From BOG-224 sp963783505 (GTDB taxonomy: Bacteria > Acidobacteriota > Terriglobia > Bryobacterales > Bryobacteraceae): a stretch of 64,000 bases of DNA. The notes below the pieces were generated by a model. It searched no databases, was not told the origin of the DNA, and saw nothing but the letters and a program-made list of their open reading frames with translations. This document shows, one piece after another, positions 1-8,952 of the stretch (position 1 is its first letter; each line of letters opens with the position of its first letter). The position numbers and the translations under genes are program-made. Where the stretch lies: the NCBI GenBank assembly GCA_963783505.1, contig CAWAOP010000050.1, positions 33,117 through 97,116 of the forward strand, given 5' to 3'.

Positions 1-1
1 A

Positions 2-403
2 TTCGCCCACCCGTACCTGAAACGCATTTGCGATGCGTTTCCCAAGGACTGGGTAAAGATCTACCACAACGACGCCGAAGTGGACGCCTGCCTGGACTAC
101 CTGCCGGACGCGGGATTCAACGTGCTCAATTGGGGCAAACAGAAGGACATTCGCGAGGTGAAACGCCGCGTCGGGAATCGAATGTGTCTGATGGGCAACG
201 TCAACCCCTTGGAGATCGCCGTTCGCGGCACGCCCGACGAGGTGCGGGAAGCCACGCTCGACGTATTGGAAGGCGCCGAGGGCGAGGGGATCATCCTTTC
301 CGTCGGCGGCGGGACCAGTCCCGGAATGCCGCGCGCGAACATGCGAGCCATGATCGACGCGCTGAACGAATTCAATTCAAAGCGGATGACGGCGGCGAGG
401 TAG
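2..403 (+). CDS. UroD-family corrinoid methyltransferase (3' part)
   Basis: This is the C-terminal 133 residues of a protein whose start lies before the window. The frame is open from base 2 and stops at TAG 401-403. The fragment has the last strands of a TIM barrel as in uroporphyrinogen decarboxylase and the MtaA/MtbA-type methyltransferases: an NW motif followed by GNVNP, and the glycine-rich SVGGGTSPGMP loop typical of the family end. In this family the non-haem members move methyl groups to or from a corrinoid protein. The next gene, 3 bases downstream, encodes a corrinoid protein, so a methyltransferase role is much more likely than haem synthesis. The methyl donor cannot be told from this fragment. 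Confidence 0.85.
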   Translation, partial: FAHPYLKRICDAFPKDWVKIYHNDAEVDACLDYLPDAGFNVLNWGKQKDIREVKRRVGNRMCLMGNVNPLEIAVRGTPDEVREATLDVLEGAEGEGIILSVGGGTSPGMPRANMRAMIDALNEFNSKRMTAAR

Positions 404-406
404 CTC

Positions 407-1095
407 ATGGCGGTCGACTACGCACTGATGAATCAGTGCCTCTACGAAGGCAAGGCGAGCGAGGTCGAGCGGATGACCAAAGATGCCTTAGCCGAGGCGC
501 GGCCGGTGCAGGAGATCCTAAATGAAGGGCTCATCGCGGGAATGAGCGTGGTGGGCGAGGATTTCAAGCACAACATCGTCTACGTTCCGGAAGTGCTGAT
601 CGCGGCCCGCGCGATGAAGGCCGGCATGGCGGTGTTGAAACCATTGTTGAGCGCGCGGGGCGGCGTTGAATGCGCGCGGGCGTTCTGCTGATGGGGACCG
701 TGCGCGGGGACCTGCACGATATCGGCAAGAACCTGGTGTTGATGATGGCGGAGGGCGCGGGATTCGAAGTTCACGACATCGGAGTGGATCAAAGCGTGGA
801 GAAGTTTCTCGCCGCCGCCGGGAAGTGCAAGCCGGACATCGTCGGTATGAGCGCGCTGCTGACGACGACGATGACGTATATGAAAACCGTGATCGACGGA
901 TTCGCGGCCGCGGGGCTGGGGGACATCAAAATGGCGGTCGGAGGGGCGCCGATCAGCAAGATGTTCGCCGACGAAATCGGCGCCGATGGGTACGGCGCGA
1001 ACGCGTCGGCGGCCGTCGACTTGTTCCTGCGGCTTGCCAAGGAGCGCAAAGCGTCCCAAGCGGCCGGGGGCGGCAGTACCGATGGCGACGTATAA
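407..1095 (+). CDS. Corrinoid (B12-binding) methyl-carrier protein, frameshifted
   Basis: The N-terminal part (407 to about 665) is the helical cap domain of MtbC/MtaC-type corrinoid proteins. The C-terminal part (about 670-1095) is the B12-binding Rossmann domain with the GDLHDIGKN motif, whose histidine is the lower cobalt ligand, followed by VGMSALLTTTM. The two halves are in different frames: one base is missing (or two added) near 660-672, around the GVE/RAGVLLMG junction. With that corrected the protein is about 229 residues, a normal family length. It carries the methyl group between the upstream UroD-like methyltransferase and an acceptor enzyme. A sequence error is likelier than decay because both halves are well conserved. 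Confidence 0.82.
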
Positions 1096-1336
1096 GATTC
1101 TCTACTGGCAGGAAGTTCCCTCGCAAATCAAAGCGGACGACGGCCTGGACGAAGTCACCGTACCGCTTCCGCCGCGCTTCATGGAGCGCATCGACCGGCT
1201 GGCCGCGCAAAGGGGCTTGCAGGGCGCCGACGACTACCTGGCCCAATGGACGTGGAGCGACGAGATGGAACGCGAAGGCTCCGCGGAAGAAGTAGCGCAG
1301 GCGGTGCTGGCGGAGCTCGAACGCGAGGCCGTGTAG
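1082..1336 (+). CDS. Small conserved protein of the 'virulence factor' family (PF13769-like)
   Basis: An 84-residue protein beginning MATYKILYWQEVPSQIKA and ending in an acidic helix. The start at 1082 overlaps the end of the corrinoid gene by 14 bases, which fits translational coupling, and the next gene starts one base after the stop. The opening YKILYWQ.IPSQI and the VPLPPRFMERID core match a short family that recurs beside corrinoid-protein and RACo-type genes. The molecular function is unknown and the family name is historical. I assign it only as an accessory gene of this corrinoid operon. A longer in-frame start at 986 is a read-through of the preceding gene and was not used. Confidence 0.75.
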   Translation: MATYKILYWQEVPSQIKADDGLDEVTVPLPPRFMERIDRLAAQRGLQGADDYLAQWTWSDEMEREGSAEEVAQAVLAELEREAV

Positions 1337-1337
1337 A

Positions 1338-2978
1338 ATGGCGACGCTCGTCATCAACGGCCGGGAGACCGGCGCGGGGCCGGGCCTCAGCCTGTTCGAG
1401 TATGCGGAACGTTTGGGAGTGACGGTCCCAACCTCGTGCCGCAAGCAGGGCAAATGCAAAGAGTGCCTCCTAGAGGTGGTGGAGGGCCGGCACTTGCTCT
1501 CAGTCCCTACCGAAGCGGAACGGCACTTGAAGGGCGGCTTCCGCCTATCCTGCCAGACGCAGGTCGCTGGCGCGGAAGGCCGCGTGGTCTGCCATACGAT
1601 GCGGCGCGGCGCGATGCGCGTCGCGACCAGCGGCGTAACGCGCGCGGGGCCGCTATCTTTGGACCCCGCCGTGACGCGCGAAGGCGGGCGCATTCTGATC
1701 GACGGCCAAGAAGCGGCGCTTTCGGACGGGCCTATTTACGGGCTTGCGGTGGACCTGGGCACGACGACCGTGGTGATGCGCCTGTACAATCTGGAAACCG
1801 GCGCTCTGGTCGCCGATACTTCGTTCGAGAACCCGCAGCGTTTCGCGGGAAGCGAGATCATGTCGCGGATTCAGTTCGATACGGATAATCCCGGCCATTT
1901 GTTGAGGCGGACGCTGGCCGGTTACATGAGCCACATGATCGAAGCGTTCCCCGCCGATCCGCAGTCGATTTACGAAGTGGTGGTGGTTGGGAATTCGACG
2001 ATGCGCGATCTGTTCTTCGGGCGATCGGTTTATACGATCGGCCAAACGCCATACCGCTCGATCACCGAAATGGATCTGGCCGAAGGGCGGAGCGATTCGA
2101 CTGTGATCGCGGAAACCGGCCGGCGGTCGCTTTTACCGGTTCATCCGGCCGCGCGCGTGTATGGGGGCCCGATCATCAGCGGGCATGTCGGCGCCGACGC
2201 GGCGGCATGCATGATGGCGATCGGCCTGGCGGAGGAAACGCGAACCGTTGCGGTCATGGATATCGGCACCAACACGGAGCTGATCCTGGGCAATCGGCGC
2301 CATATCGTCGCGGCTTCCTGTCCGGCGGGTCCGGCATTTGAGGGAGGCGCCATCGCGTGCGGAATGCCTGCTTTGGATGGCGCGATCGAGGAGATTGCGA
2401 TCGGCGAAGATGGCGCGTTTCGTGCGACCGTGATCGGCGGCGGGCCCGCCGAAGGCATCTGCGGGTCCGGTCTTGTCGATCTGCTGAGCGAGTTGCTGCG
2501 TACCGGCCGCATGAATGAGATGGGCCGGTTCGAAAGCGGCGAGAGCGAGATCGCGATTGACGCGGACCGCCAGATCCGCTTCACGGAGGCCGACGTCAAC
2601 GAACTTGCGCAGGCCAAAGGCGCGAACGTCGCGGGACTGCGCGTGGCGGCCAGCGCTTACGGAATCGAGTTCGGCGATATTGACGTTTTCTATCTGGCCG
2701 GTGGATTCGGCGGGCATCTGAAAGTGGAGGCGGCGCAACGGATCGGCTTGATTCCCGATCTTTCCGCGGAGCGCGTGGTCGATGCGGGCAATACAGCGAT
2801 TGAGGGCGCATCCATCGCGCTGCTTTCGGTTTCCAAACGCCGCGCTCTGGAGAGTCTGGTGCGGCGCGTCGAGCACTGCCGGCTGGAGACGCATCCGCAA
2901 TTCTTCGATTTCTTCGTGGAGGGTTGCCAGTTCAAGCCGGTTGGCTCGCTGGCGGCCGCCGGGGGCGCGGCGCAATGA
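1338..2978 (+). CDS. Corrinoid activation protein: 2Fe-2S ferredoxin plus ASKHA ATPase (RACo-like, DUF4445)
   Basis: A 546-residue protein. Residues 1-95 form a plant-type ferredoxin domain with the cysteine pattern C-x5-C-x2-C and a later cysteine in LSCQ, for one 2Fe-2S cluster. Residues about 130-525 are the ASKHA-fold domain: AVDLGTTTV and later MDIGTNTEL are the phosphate-binding loops, and FYLAGGFGGHL is the adenosine motif. Members reduce inactive Co(II) corrinoid protein to Co(I) using ATP and electrons from the cluster. Its position directly after the corrinoid-protein genes supports this role. It ends 4 bases past the start of the next gene, an ATGA overlap, so the two are coupled. 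Confidence 0.88.
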   Translation: MATLVINGRETGAGPGLSLFEYAERLGVTVPTSCRKQGKCKECLLEVVEGRHLLSVPTEAERHLKGGFRLSCQTQVAGAEGRVVCHTMRRGAMRVATSGVTRAGPLSLDPAVTREGGRILIDGQEAALSDGPIYGLAVDLGTTTVVMRLYNLETGALVADTSFENPQRFAGSEIMSRIQFDTDNPGHLLRRTLAGYMSHMIEAFPADPQSIYEVVVVGNSTMRDLFFGRSVYTIGQTPYRSITEMDLAEGRSDSTVIAETGRRSLLPVHPAARVYGGPIISGHVGADAAACMMAIGLAEETRTVAVMDIGTNTELILGNRRHIVAASCPAGPAFEGGAIACGMPALDGAIEEIAIGEDGAFRATVIGGGPAEGICGSGLVDLLSELLRTGRMNEMGRFESGESEIAIDADRQIRFTEADVNELAQAKGANVAGLRVAASAYGIEFGDIDVFYLAGGFGGHLKVEAAQRIGLIPDLSAERVVDAGNTAIEGASIALLSVSKRRALESLVRRVEHCRLETHPQFFDFFVEGCQFKPVGSLAAAGGAAQ

Positions 2979-4133
2979 TCGCCATCTCCGATCGTTCTCC
3001 GAATGTGGAGGTCGAGGAGCGGGAGTATAAGCGCCTGCTCGGGTATCCGCCCCCGGCGGAAATCGGCGGGCGCGCGGCCGAATTGGCGGCCTGGGCGCGA
3101 GCATGGTATGCGGAGCACGGCCGGCCGTGGATCTACGCCAGGGGCGTCGGGCTTTCGGTAACCGGCGACGGATTCGAGCTGGACGGAGTAACGTTCGCGG
3201 GCTCGAAGCTTCGCGGCGCGCTGGAGCGCGCGGGCGCGCACGAGGCGGTTTTGGTTGCCGTGGGCGCGGGCGAGGAACTGGAATTGGAAGCGCGGCGCCT
3301 GTGGCTCGAGGAACGGCCCGACGAATACTTCTTCCTCGACACATACGGGTGCGCGGTGGTGGAGCGGCTGGTGACCCAGGCGGGGGCGCGGCTTTGCGCG
3401 TGGGCGGATGCCTCATGGTTTGGCGGTATTGCCGCATCAGAGCCCGGGCTATGCGGATTGGGATGTCGGCGAACAACCGAGACTGCTGCAGTTGATCGAT
3501 TTATCGAGCCTGCGGGAGCGGCTGGATGTCGCTCGACTCGGGAATGCTCCGCCCGAAGAAATCGATGCTCGCGGTTTTCGGGCTCACACGCCACGCGGAG
3601 GCTGTGACGGCGCTTTCCGGCCTGGTCCCGTGCGAGGATTGCTCCTTCGCGCCGTGCCAGTTCCGCAGGGCGAGATATCGCGGCGATGCGGGCTACAGCG
3701 TAAATGAGAAGGCGCTGGCGCGCTGGGCCAAGGAGCGGCTGGAACTGGAGCCCTTGGCGGACGGCGGAGTCGAAGCCGTGTTCCATTACGAAGGAACGAC
3801 GTGCATGAACATGGGCCGCAAGCTGGACTTCGATTACCGCGTGAAGCTCGGTCCGGCGAGCGAAGGCTATCCGATACGCGAGCAATCCTGCACTCCGGCC
3901 GCGTGCGACACCGGGCGCCAGCACATGTGCGAGTACCAGAGAGTCCGGACCGGCGCTGCTGGCGGAGATCGCCGCCGAACGCCCTCTGAACGGAGAGCCG
4001 CTCGCGAACGTCCAATACTGGCAGGCGCCCCCAATCGCCCGCGGGCTGCTTCTGCGAGCCGGCCAGCCGTTTGCACAAGTGGGGGCTTGCGCTCGAAACC
4101 ATTCACTACGCCCTTGGACGCCGAAACTCATGA
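2975..4133 (+). pseudogene. B12-dependent methionine synthase activation-domain protein, four frameshifts
   Basis: The product must be read through four frames. Residues match the SAM-binding activation domain of MetH: a YFFLDTYGCAVVE segment, HQSPGYADWDVGEQ, and DSGMLRPKKSMLAVFGL. A C-terminal Cys-rich part follows (CEDCSFAPCQF). The frame changes lie near 3412, 3531, 3940 and in a G5 run at 4081-4085, and every one is +1. When all four are undone the reading frame ends ...ETIHYALGRRNS with a TGA at 4131-4133 that overlaps the ATG of the next gene. That restored ATGA coupling argues strongly that the gene is intact in the organism and that the indels are errors. The role is probably reductive methylation and repair of the corrinoid protein. 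Confidence 0.7.
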
Positions 4134-5083
4134 CGAAGCTACTCGACGCGATTCAAGAACGCCCCTTGCTCTGCGATGGAGCCATGGGGACGCAGCTCAT
4201 GTTCGCCGGGTTGGAACAGGGAGGTTGCGGGGAAGCGTGGAATCTAACGCATCCGGAGCGAGTGCTGGCGATTCAGCGCGCCTATGCCGATGCCGGGTCC
4301 GACTGCATCATCACCAATACGTTCGGCGGCTCGCGCATCATGCTGCGGCGCCACGGGCATCCGGACAAGGTGGACGAGATCAACCGCGCCGCCGTAGGTA
4401 TTACGCGTTCGGCCTTCGCTGGCCGCGCGGGTTACGTTCTCGGCGATATCGGGCCGTTTGGAGGCCTGATGGAGCCCTATGGCGAATTCACCGAGGCCGA
4501 AGTCGCGGCGGCTTTTCATGAGCAGGCGAATGCGCTGGTCGGCCGCGGCGCGGACGCCATCATCATCGAAACGCAAACGTCGCTGGAGGAACTGGGCCTT
4601 GGAATTGAAGCGGCTAAAGACGCGGGCGCCGAGTGCATTATCGGATCGATGGCGTACGACGTGACCCTCGATGGCGAGACGTTTCGAACCATGATGGGCG
4701 TGGACCCGGAGCGCGCCGCCGAGTTCATGGCCGAGCGCGGCGCGCACATTGTCGCTCTGAATTGCGGCACGGGTATGGACATGGAGCGGGCCCGCCAGGC
4801 GGTGGCGCGGTATAAGGCGGTGACTGGGCTTCCGATCATGGCGCAGCCCAACGCCGGCCAGCCGAAGCTGGTGAATCTGAAGGTGGTCTACGACGAGACG
4901 CCGGAACAGATGGTGGGCGGAGTGATCCCGCTGATTGAAGCCGGCGCAAGAATCGTAGGCGCGTGTTGCGGCAGCACGCCGGAGCATATACGGGTTTTTC
5001 GAGGCGAAATAGATCGCTACCTGGCGCATGACCGGAAGATTCGATGCGGTTCGGCCAAGGCTCGGTCGAAGACGCGGGCCTGA
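4130..5083 (+). CDS. Homocysteine S-methyltransferase family protein (MetH N-terminal module)
   Basis: A 317-residue single-domain protein starting MTKLLDAIQERPLLCDGAMG. The opening GAMGTQL, the ITNTFGGS loop, ALNCGTGMD and the terminal GACCGSTPEHI supply the zinc-binding cysteines (one in NCG, two in CCG) that activate homocysteine. This is the first module of cobalamin methionine synthase as a separate chain. Methyl-corrinoid protein from the same operon is its likely methyl donor, making methionine. The true start is ATG 4130, which overlaps the stop of the activation-domain gene. An upstream in-frame GTG at 4079 only reads through that gene. Homologues that methylate other thiols are possible. 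Confidence 0.87.
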   Translation: MTKLLDAIQERPLLCDGAMGTQLMFAGLEQGGCGEAWNLTHPERVLAIQRAYADAGSDCIITNTFGGSRIMLRRHGHPDKVDEINRAAVGITRSAFAGRAGYVLGDIGPFGGLMEPYGEFTEAEVAAAFHEQANALVGRGADAIIIETQTSLEELGLGIEAAKDAGAECIIGSMAYDVTLDGETFRTMMGVDPERAAEFMAERGAHIVALNCGTGMDMERARQAVARYKAVTGLPIMAQPNAGQPKLVNLKVVYDETPEQMVGGVIPLIEAGARIVGACCGSTPEHIRVFRGEIDRYLAHDRKIRCGSAKARSKTRA

Positions 5084-5091
5084 GACTTCGG

Positions 5092-5172
5092 GTGGGGCGG
5101 ACCCCCGGTCTGCCGTCTTCCAGCCCCTGCACGGCCGGAGACGAAGAAGGCAGACCAGGAGGTCCGCCCCAC
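5092..5172. repeat. Palindromic repeat element 1 (GTGGGGC family)
   Basis: An imperfect inverted repeat beginning gtggggcgga and ending gtccgccccac, with an inner pair ggtctgcc / ggcagacc. It lies 8 bases after the homocysteine methyltransferase gene. It belongs to the dispersed family described under the findings. Confidence 0.7.
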
Positions 5173-5248
5173 GCACGCGCGTCTTCCGGTGTTAGCGCCT
5201 CACAGAGGAAATACATCACTCAGTTAAAAACTAGCGAGGTCCACGTCA

Positions 5249-5579
5249 ATGAAAGTAAGAATTTGCGAAGTGAACGCCGCGGCGCTCGACCGGCTGCCCG
5301 GAAAGATGGAAGACAAGTGCGGCATCGGCGCCCACTACGTGGACGCTTACCTGAAGCCCATGAACGTGAAGTTGGAGGACGGAACGCCCGTCCGCGCCAA
5401 ACGCAAAGGGCCTGAAGATCACGCTCACGGTGGGAACAAAGAAAGGCGAAGGCCTGATGCGCCGCTTGGCAGTAAGCGCCGATCCCGTGGTGATGCTCGA
5501 AGCCGCGCTGCAGGAAGCCGCCGGGGCGGCGGGGGTGCAAGTGATTGTTGAGGATGGGCAGGTGTGGGCGGAGGTGTAG
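5249..5579 (+). CDS. Small hypothetical protein, frameshifted
   Basis: The reading frame starts MKVRICEVNAAALDRLPGK and continues to about 5408, then shifts by +1 at the ggg of cgcaaagggcctg. After correction it runs KITLTVGTKKGEGLMRRLAV and on to TAG 5577-5579, giving about 109 residues. The corrected protein has a normal alternation of hydrophobic and charged residues, with a mixed N-terminal half and a helical C-terminal half. I do not recognise the family. There is a weak gagg ribosome site before the ATG. It sits alone between a palindromic element and a stretch without clear genes. Confidence 0.5.
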
Positions 5580-5915
5580 GCAACCATCGAACGCCTGCGC
5601 GGGCGAACGTGGTGGCCGCAGCGACCTGAAGCGGCTCCTCTCTTGGCTGATGGGCGCACGCGGGAGGATTCGGAAGCTGCGGGCGGACGGGAAGCGCCGG
5701 GCGCATTGGCGGCAGGTAAAGGCGTGGGATCGCGACGTGACGGAAAGGGTGCTGTGAGGGGCCCACCCTGGGCTCGCACACTGGCACTGGATTCGCCTGA
5801 TGTTGCCGGCGGCAAACGCTCTCTGTCGAGTATGCGAGAACCGCAGGACAGACGGCAGCGCGACTGCTACGACCTGCCAGCAACCGAACGTGCGTTGGTT
5901 GCGACTGGAAATCTG
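5580..5915. other. No convincing gene
   Basis: About 335 bases between the small hypothetical gene and the end of the minus-strand gene that follows. Several frames are open, but their products are Arg/Gly/Pro-rich with no recognisable motif and no ribosome site, which is common noise at this base composition. Confidence 0.5.
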
Positions 5916-6534
5916 TCAGGCACTCAAATTCGTCATTCTCTTGACGAACTCCCCTACGGTCTCCCATGTTACAGAGTTGCCTGGGATCGCGGACTAGATC
6001 GTTATACGATTTCCCGGAAGCAGCCCACGTCATGAGCCAACCTGGTTTCACATTCTCTCGCGCCAACTCTTCGAGAACCTGCTGCGCAGTCAACGCCCCG
6101 TAGAACGAGCTATTCCGCTCGCTCCGCTTTACGTAATAGTATCTACCGTCGTCCGACTTTATCGCTCCAATGGCATTCACGAGTTCCTTCTCTCGGGCCG
6201 ACTCGATCCTGTCAGCCTTTTCGCCTGCTTTGGAGGAGATCACTGCGCATGTGATCATCCCGGCGACGCTGAGAATTACGAGCGCAACCTGCACAATGAA
6301 GGCGGTATCTAACGTCAGGCGAACCGAGGCAGATACTGCGGCAGAAACCGCGATTGAGAGTATGGCAAAGCCCCACCCCGCGGCAATCATCCAGATGTAC
6401 TGCCGCTGCCTGTGAGACCGCCACTCTGCAAGGGCCCCGGGGTCATCCAATTTCAGCCTGGCAGCACGCCTGTTAATACCAGCCAACCTGAAGGCGTAGA
6501 CAACGCCAATGACCATGAATATCAATTGAAGCAT
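5916..6534 (-). CDS. Membrane protein with C-terminal GYF-like module (paralogue A), frameshifted
   Basis: The start is at 6534 (MLQLIFMVIGVVYAF). Three hydrophobic segments, at about residues 3-20, 48-68 and 75-98, are followed by a soluble module of the form YYYVKR...SFYGALTAQQV...GWL...SYNDLVRD. One base is extra in the ccc near 5975-5980. With it removed the protein ends NSVTWETVGEFVKRMTNLSA at TGA (5916-5918), a short and plausible end, whereas the uncorrected frame runs on as proline-rich nonsense. The module resembles GYF_2 domains that read peptide ligands. A related module is in the gene just upstream at 6543-7669, with 8 bases between the two genes. The function is unknown. Confidence 0.55.
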
Positions 6535-6542
6535 TGATCCCT

Positions 6543-7669
6543 CTATACCCGTCGCGGCACAGAAGCCTGCTCGGCTTGTCTCGCCAAACGATCTTCGATC
6601 GTGCCAATTATGTAACCGGCGCCAGCGAAAAACGTTGTAAGCGCGATGTTGATAATGGCGAGCACGACAACAAGATAGATGTTGTAGCCGAGGCTGCTGG
6701 TTCTTACCCAGTCCTCTAAGCCGTGAGGCAGCCAGTCTGTCGGCAGGCGGGCACCAATTGGGTTGATAGCGTTGATGAGGATAATAAAGGCCGAAAACGA
6801 CGCTAAGCGGTAGCCGATTCTTTCGCCAGCTTTCGCATATCGCGACGGACGCGGAAGAGGCGGGGCTTTGACTGGAGCCGACGGCCCTAGCGCGTCAACG
6901 GAAGGAACAGAGGCCGAGGAAGGATTAGCGGGGACTGACTCGGCCCTTGTACCCGTCCTCGCGAATTCCGCAACCGTTTGCCACTTGGCCGGGGAACTCC
7001 GGTTGCGGATCAAATCGCCGTAGGACCACGCCGAATTCATTTTTTGTAATAAGCCACTCCGGCATTACCTGTCCTCGGGCTAATTGCTCGCGCACCTGTG
7101 GTCCCGTCAGGGCTGCGTAGAAGGAGCCGTCCTCCTCATTCCGCCTTACAAAGTACTCGAATCCTCCTCCCCGTAGCCAGCGCCGAAACTCCTGGAATAA
7201 CGCCGGCTGCAACAGGGATGAGAAGCCTCCAAAAATCGCCAGGGCCCCTCCGACTACCCCCATCTCCGCGGGGGTTAACGGGTCCACTGCCCGGACCATA
7301 GACCATCCGAAAGCATAGAACAAGAACCCGGTAACGAATATGATCGGTATGGCGGCGACAGGGTAGCGCCACCCCTTCCTCTCTTGAGATCTCGCAATCG
7401 CGCTCGCCGGGCATAGAACGGCCCACGCCAAAGCAAGCAGCGAGCGTGGCGCAGACTAGAAACACGGTGAGCCCATGATCTGTGGACGTTAGATAGTCCA
7501 AAGCAGCAAAGAGGAAAAACAGGTCTCCTCCAAGGAGGGCTCCTCTAAGCGCAACTTTCCAAATGGGGCGGCCAACGGCAGCGGAGGAACCTGATTTGGC
7601 ACCGGCCTCGGCGCGCCTCCTGGATAACGCCCGCTCAAGACTGGCCATCGTAGAAGGGTCTCGACCCAT
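6543..7669 (-). CDS. Membrane protein with central GYF-like module (paralogue B), two frameshifts
   Basis: The start is at 7669 or the in-frame ATG at 7648. An N-terminal pair of membrane segments (ALRGALLGGDLFFLFAALDY and the next) runs to about 7440. A +1 in a ttt then shifts the frame, and the protein continues through more membrane segments to the module FEYFVRR...SFYAALTGPQV...EWLITK. A second +1 in an A6 run near 7038 leads into SYGDLIRNR...WQTVAEF, a Pro-rich linker and two C-terminal membrane segments. When the two inserts are removed the length is about 375 residues. The shared SFYxALTxxQV...SYxDLxR core identifies it as a paralogue of the next gene, but with membrane segments on both sides of the module. 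Confidence 0.5.
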
Positions 7670-7766
7670 GATGCAACATTATACAGATAAAGAGGGGGAA
7701 CAAAAATGGGGATGCAATTACCTCTCGTCCAACCCGGATAGCCCGTGTCCGGCGCATGCTACGATG

Positions 7767-7997
7767 ATGGTCGTGAAGTTGGTTGAAGCCCAATACGAAA
7801 ATGGAGTCCTCCGGCCGGTGGATCATTTGGGCCTTCGCTCGGGCGAGCGGGTGAACCTGATGGTGGTGCGTCGCCCGGACCCCCGTCGATGGGACTTGGC
7901 GCGGCTGTCGAGCGCTTCGAATCAGGAAGACCTTGCTCTTTCTGAGCAGGGTCTGGCGGACTGGACGAACTCTCTGGACGCCGCGGAGCGCCATTGA
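7767..7997 (+). CDS. AbrB/DUF104-type antitoxin (copy 1)
   Basis: A 76-residue protein starting MVVKLVEAQYENGVLRPVD. The VEAxYENGVLRPVxxLxLxxGERV core is that of the DUF104 / AF2212-like antitoxins, a short beta-rich fold with a helical tail that binds the toxin. ATG 7767 is preferred over ATG 7764 because the second copy of this module lacks the first ATG. The stop TGA (7995-7997) overlaps the TTG start of the toxin gene. About 63 of 76 residues are the same in the inverted copy at 11286-11516. Confidence 0.82.
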   Translation: MVVKLVEAQYENGVLRPVDHLGLRSGERVNLMVVRRPDPRRWDLARLSSASNQEDLALSEQGLADWTNSLDAAERH

Positions 7998-8329
7998 AGC
8001 GAGGAGAGGTCTGGTGGGCGGACCTCGGAGCCTATTGGCCTCGGGAACAGACCGGACGCAGGCCCGTCGTAATTTGGCAAAGCGACACGTTGACCAGGGT
8101 GCTTCAATCAGTCCTGGTAGTTCCTCTCACCACAAATCTCGACCGCGCGAACCTGGCCGGAACTGCACTGATCAGCTCATCGTCAGTTGGTGGCCCACCC
8201 CAGGACTCCGTTGCACTGGCGTTCCAGATGCGAGCCATTCCCAAGTCGGCGTTGCGGGCCAAGATCCGGGACCTCGACGAGAGTGAGCTCGAAGAACTGG
8301 AGCTAGCAACCGATGAGGCCCTCGGGTGA
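7994..8329 (+). CDS. MazF/PemK-family endoribonuclease toxin (copy 1)
   Basis: A 111-residue protein beginning MKRGEVWWADLGAYWPREQT with a TTG start inside the antitoxin stop. The GEVWWADL strand, GRRPVVIWQSD, VVPLTTN and ALAFQMRAIPK blocks are those of the MazF/PemK fold. The conserved arginine after PVV-type strands and the T of the PLTTN loop are the usual catalytic positions. It should cleave RNA when not bound by the neighbouring antitoxin. Compared with copy 2 it ends seven residues early, at a TGA where the other copy has CGC, so the RVEPKLV-type tail is lost. That tail is beyond the catalytic fold, so activity may be kept. Confidence 0.87.
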   Translation: MKRGEVWWADLGAYWPREQTGRRPVVIWQSDTLTRVLQSVLVVPLTTNLDRANLAGTALISSSSVGGPPQDSVALAFQMRAIPKSALRAKIRDLDESELEELELATDEALG

Positions 8330-8388
8330 CTCGAGCCGAAATTGCTGTAAGGACAACAGGCGGCTCTGTTCCCCCGGCCGGTCTACGG

Positions 8389-8952
8389 CTACTTCGAAGG
8401 CGCGCTCGCCGCGGAGGCTATTCGCGCTAGCGTCTCCAGGACGGTTGAAATCGCTGTCGTAAGGCGGTCCTGGGTGACGGATGGCGGAAGGGGCAAGGAG
8501 AGAACTGTTCTATTCGTGCGATCATCTCGGGTGAACAAGCCGGACAAGGTTTGCGCTATTTGACCGTCGCGCGCGCCCGTTAAGCTGGCGGCGCTGGAAG
8601 CGAATGACTCGACGAATTTCAGTCCGGCTTCCATCAGGTTTGCCGCTGCCATTCCGAAGCTGTCCACCGGGGCCTCGCCGCCCGGTCGCCCGCTTGCTTC
8701 CGGGACTGGCGCTGAGGGAGCCCCTGGAGCAGGCTTAGAAGGCGAAGCGGGGCTGGCGACCGGCTTCAGCGGAACCGGCTCCGTGGGAGGCTGGGCGACT
8801 ACCGGCTTGGGCCTTTCAGGTTGGTTTTCGAAAATCTCCGGGCCTGGGAGTTCGATGAGCCCTTCGTCGCGCAGATGTACGGCATCGTGCCCTTCCACCC
8901 GGAGCGCGCCGACGGTCGTCGAGGACACGCCCATGTCTGCCAGGAATCTCAC
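8389..8952 (-). CDS. Chimeric ORF: N-terminal third of a DUF5615 PIN-like toxin joined to a Pro-rich protein
   Basis: Residues 1-42 (MRFLADMGVSSTTVGALRVE... to LPGPEIFEN) match the start of DUF5615 PIN-like proteins, including the first acidic residue of the nuclease site. The rest of the toxin, with the LTHDLDFG-type acidic motif, is missing. Instead the frame enters a Pro/Ala-rich linker (about residues 43-95) and then a helical segment with AAANLMEAGLKFVESFASS. The gene follows the DUF433 antitoxin with a 4-base overlap, as an intact toxin would. It is therefore a recombinant or deletion product and probably an inactive nuclease. The C-terminal half is unrecognised. Confidence 0.6.
   Translation of the reverse strand: MRFLADMGVSSTTVGALRVEGHDAVHLRDEGLIELPGPEIFENQPERPKPVVAQPPTEPVPLKPVASPASPSKPAPGAPSAPVPEASGRPGGEAPVDSFGMAAANLMEAGLKFVESFASSAASLTGARDGQIAQTLSGLFTRDDRTNRTVLSLPLPPSVTQDRLTTAISTVLETLARIASAASAPSK

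Noticed and set aside
5545..6035. Two short plus-strand frames after the hypothetical gene
   Set aside because: They lack ribosome sites, overlap each other, and are Arg/Gly-rich without a recognisable domain; the overlapping minus-strand gene has better support.
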